From Meandrina meandrites (Eukaryota; Cnidaria; Anthozoa; Scleractinia; Meandrinidae), in the NCBI GenBank assembly GCA_963693305.1, contig OY855905.1:3328701-3392700 (forward strand): 64,000 bases of DNA, given 5' to 3'. Of this stretch, positions 62,564-64,000 are shown piece by piece. The first letter of the stretch is position 1. Each line of letters begins with the position of its first letter. The translations under genes were made by a program, and so were the position numbers. Below the pieces are notes generated by a model. It had not been told where the DNA came from. It ran no database searches and saw only the letters and a program-made list of their open reading frames with translations.

Positions 62564-62748
62564 GTTCCTTCACGTTAGTCAATACACAAACTCACTAATA
62601 CTCAGTAACTTCCTTCATCAAGGTCTTCCTGTAGTAAAAAAGACGGCAGTCAATTGAGTTAATGTGTGTTACTCACTCAGCACCGTGAGTCAGACAATCA
62701 CCTTCCACTTGCTACAGGGACCTGTCTTCTAGCTACATATAGGTATCA
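60769..62748. repeat. Segmental duplication, right copy (gene 3 GT exon and flanks)
   Basis: It corresponds to 14455-16430. Intron words such as AACCCAAAAGTGTTGAAACC and upstream words such as GACGGCAGTCAATTGAGTTA match. After the insertion at 62757-63914 the match picks up again at about 63930 with TTTTTATTAAATTCTGGGGA. Confidence 0.85.
61414..62563 (-). CDS. GT4 family glycosyltransferase exon (gene 3)
   Basis: A single exon of 383 residues starts at the ATG at 62563 (MVIQVTFLAEEWTQSAKGG). It is the closest relative of the gene 1 exon. Both GT-B halves are present: HMVHTN, MVITIGPKLED, LLIFGRGDDEDFKLKGFD and the E-x7-E box EAFGLVALE. The usually conserved Gly after ALSA is Asp here (ALSADLP). 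The exon ends TTTTCAG before GTAGGA, in phase 1. It lies in a segmental duplication shared with gene 1 that includes upstream and intron DNA. Confidence 0.9.
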
Positions 62749-62756
62749 TTATTATA

Positions 62757-63815
62757 TGACTAGCTCCGTGAGCGGTCAAGATGAAGCGAATCTCGTGCTC
62801 TGATTGGCTACCCGAGCGGTCAAGATGGAGCCATCTTGACCGCTCGGGATCGCCCGCTATGTTCCTGCAAGCGAAAAAACTTTTACCGACGCTACTTGAA
62901 AAAGCTCTTCGTCGTAAATTTTCGCTATGAAACTATTTTCCGAAATAACACAAAGATTTCCTGTCTATTTCTAGCAAAAGGAAGTCCGACAACAAAGAAA
63001 TAGGTCTTGAAGCGAATGAGAGCAAACAAAATAAACTACAAATGTTAATTAACTTAACGAGTTTCGTGAATTTTATTTGCCGCAAAAACCGGCTGATACA
63101 AAAATTAAAACGCAAAGCGACTTGAAGACATGTTTGGCGAAAAAGGGAGAGACTGAAATCAGTGACATACCTGAAGCATAAAGTAAAGTGCTCTGCAAAC
63201 TTGTCGTTTGTGTAACATCTTCAAAAATGGAAGAAAGCGGACGGCACGGCGAACCTAACATCTTTTCATCGAAGCCTCTAACGCTCACGTCGAGTAAGGG
63301 TGAGTCGAGCATTCAAATTAATGATGTAGAAAAGTTCAAGCTTTTCCCGTGAAGTGGTATTAAAATCCCAAACGCTTTCAACAATCACAATTTCAATATT
63401 TAGCTCGCGTATGACACCGCAGGTTTGCACCACTAAAGCGCCAGAAGCGAGCAAATACTCTGCAAAACGTCCAATAATCAAAAGCTGGCGGCCAGATGGA
63501 ATGGACATTCTTCTTTTAAGGCTTCAAACTCAACGTTGTTTCGCAAATTTAAGCCATTTCAATGTCCTTTTGAGGGTTAAAATGAGGTGAATTTCGCTGT
63601 TGTCGCATTGTTTTACTTCGTCTCGATTCATTCAAGAATTTGACAGTCACTCATTAAACTTTTAAACCAATGAAATGATTTAGCGTGCGCCATTGATTGT
63701 GCATGCAACTGGCTTCCTTTACAGTGCTCGAAAAAAGTCATATAATAAATCCTTTATTGACCAAGCTTGTTCGGTCAAAGATGGCAGGATATTGGCCTCG
63801 TTCTTTTTTTGCGTG

Positions 63816-63848
<33 letters not shown>

Positions 63849-63914
63849 CACGCAAAAAAAGAACTCGGCCAATATCCCGCCATCTTGACCTCACGCTTGG
63901 TCAATAACGCATAT
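62757..63914. mobile_element. 1.16-kb insertion with 8-bp target duplication and terminal hairpins
   Basis: TTATTATA is repeated at 62749-62756 and 63915-63922. The paralogous DNA near 16430 shows the unfilled site. The ends share TGAC-AGC-GTGAG-GGTCAAGATG words as an imperfect inverted repeat. The left side holds a second hairpin (CCGAGCGGTCAAGATGG with its complement, about 62812-62850). The right end, 63758-63907, is itself a near-perfect hairpin. No coding capacity is seen. It lies 0.2-1.3 kb upstream of the gene 3 start codon. Confidence 0.75.
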
Positions 63915-64000
63915 TTATTATAACATTACTCTAGTTAATTGTAACTCTCCATTTTTATTAAATTCTGGGGAGTATTTCATTGCTATATGGAAGACTAGCA

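Overview
The window is a piece of an animal nuclear genome. It is AT-rich and gene-sparse, its genes are split into many short exons with GT-AG introns, and its introns are packed with transposons. Three things point to an anthozoan cnidarian, probably a stony coral: a family of glycosyltransferase-4 proteins joined to Lys/Glu-rich linkers and death domains, Penelope-like and hAT-like elements, and many short inverted-repeat elements of kinds common in marine invertebrates. The species cannot be fixed from the sequence alone.

Layout. (1) 1-5.8 kb, minus strand: a cathepsin F-like cysteine protease precursor, reconstructed here as eleven exons. It has a signal peptide, a complete cystatin domain, an I29 propeptide and the N-terminal half of the papain fold. 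The exons for the catalytic His and Asn lie beyond the left edge. (2) 5.8-10.6 kb: a promoter candidate, then transposon-derived DNA. (3) 10.6-16.2 kb, minus: glycosyltransferase gene 1 (GT4 exon, basic linker exons, acidic exon, two alternative death-domain end exons). (4) 16.2-27.7 kb: no host gene recognised; a 640-bp near-perfect palindrome, nested hAT-like elements with a repeated palindromic motif, and a nearly intact Penelope-like retroelement. (5) 27.8-46.3 kb, minus: glycosyltransferase gene 2, with at least seven repeated linker exons and a last exon that resembles a homeodomain rather than a death domain. Its introns hold a 5.2-kb composite insertion and several other elements. (6) 46.3-53.0 kb: DNA elements, a LINE remnant and two unidentified coding-like fragments. 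(7) 53.0-62.6 kb, minus: glycosyltransferase gene 3 (GT4 exon, acidic linker, death domain). (8) 62.6-64 kb: DNA upstream of gene 3, which is a duplicate of the DNA upstream of gene 1 split by a 1.16-kb insertion.

The three glycosyltransferase genes are paralogues on one strand. Nearly every intron I could place in them interrupts a codon after its first base (phase 1), so exons can be added, lost or swapped without breaking the frame. The tail modules differ: death domain in genes 1 and 3, homeodomain-like in gene 2. The family looks like a modular, possibly immune- or death-signalling-related system in which a sugar-nucleotide-dependent glycosyltransferase is the constant N-terminal part. 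That role is inference. All exon borders were read by eye from splice consensus, reading frame and phase, with no transcript support.
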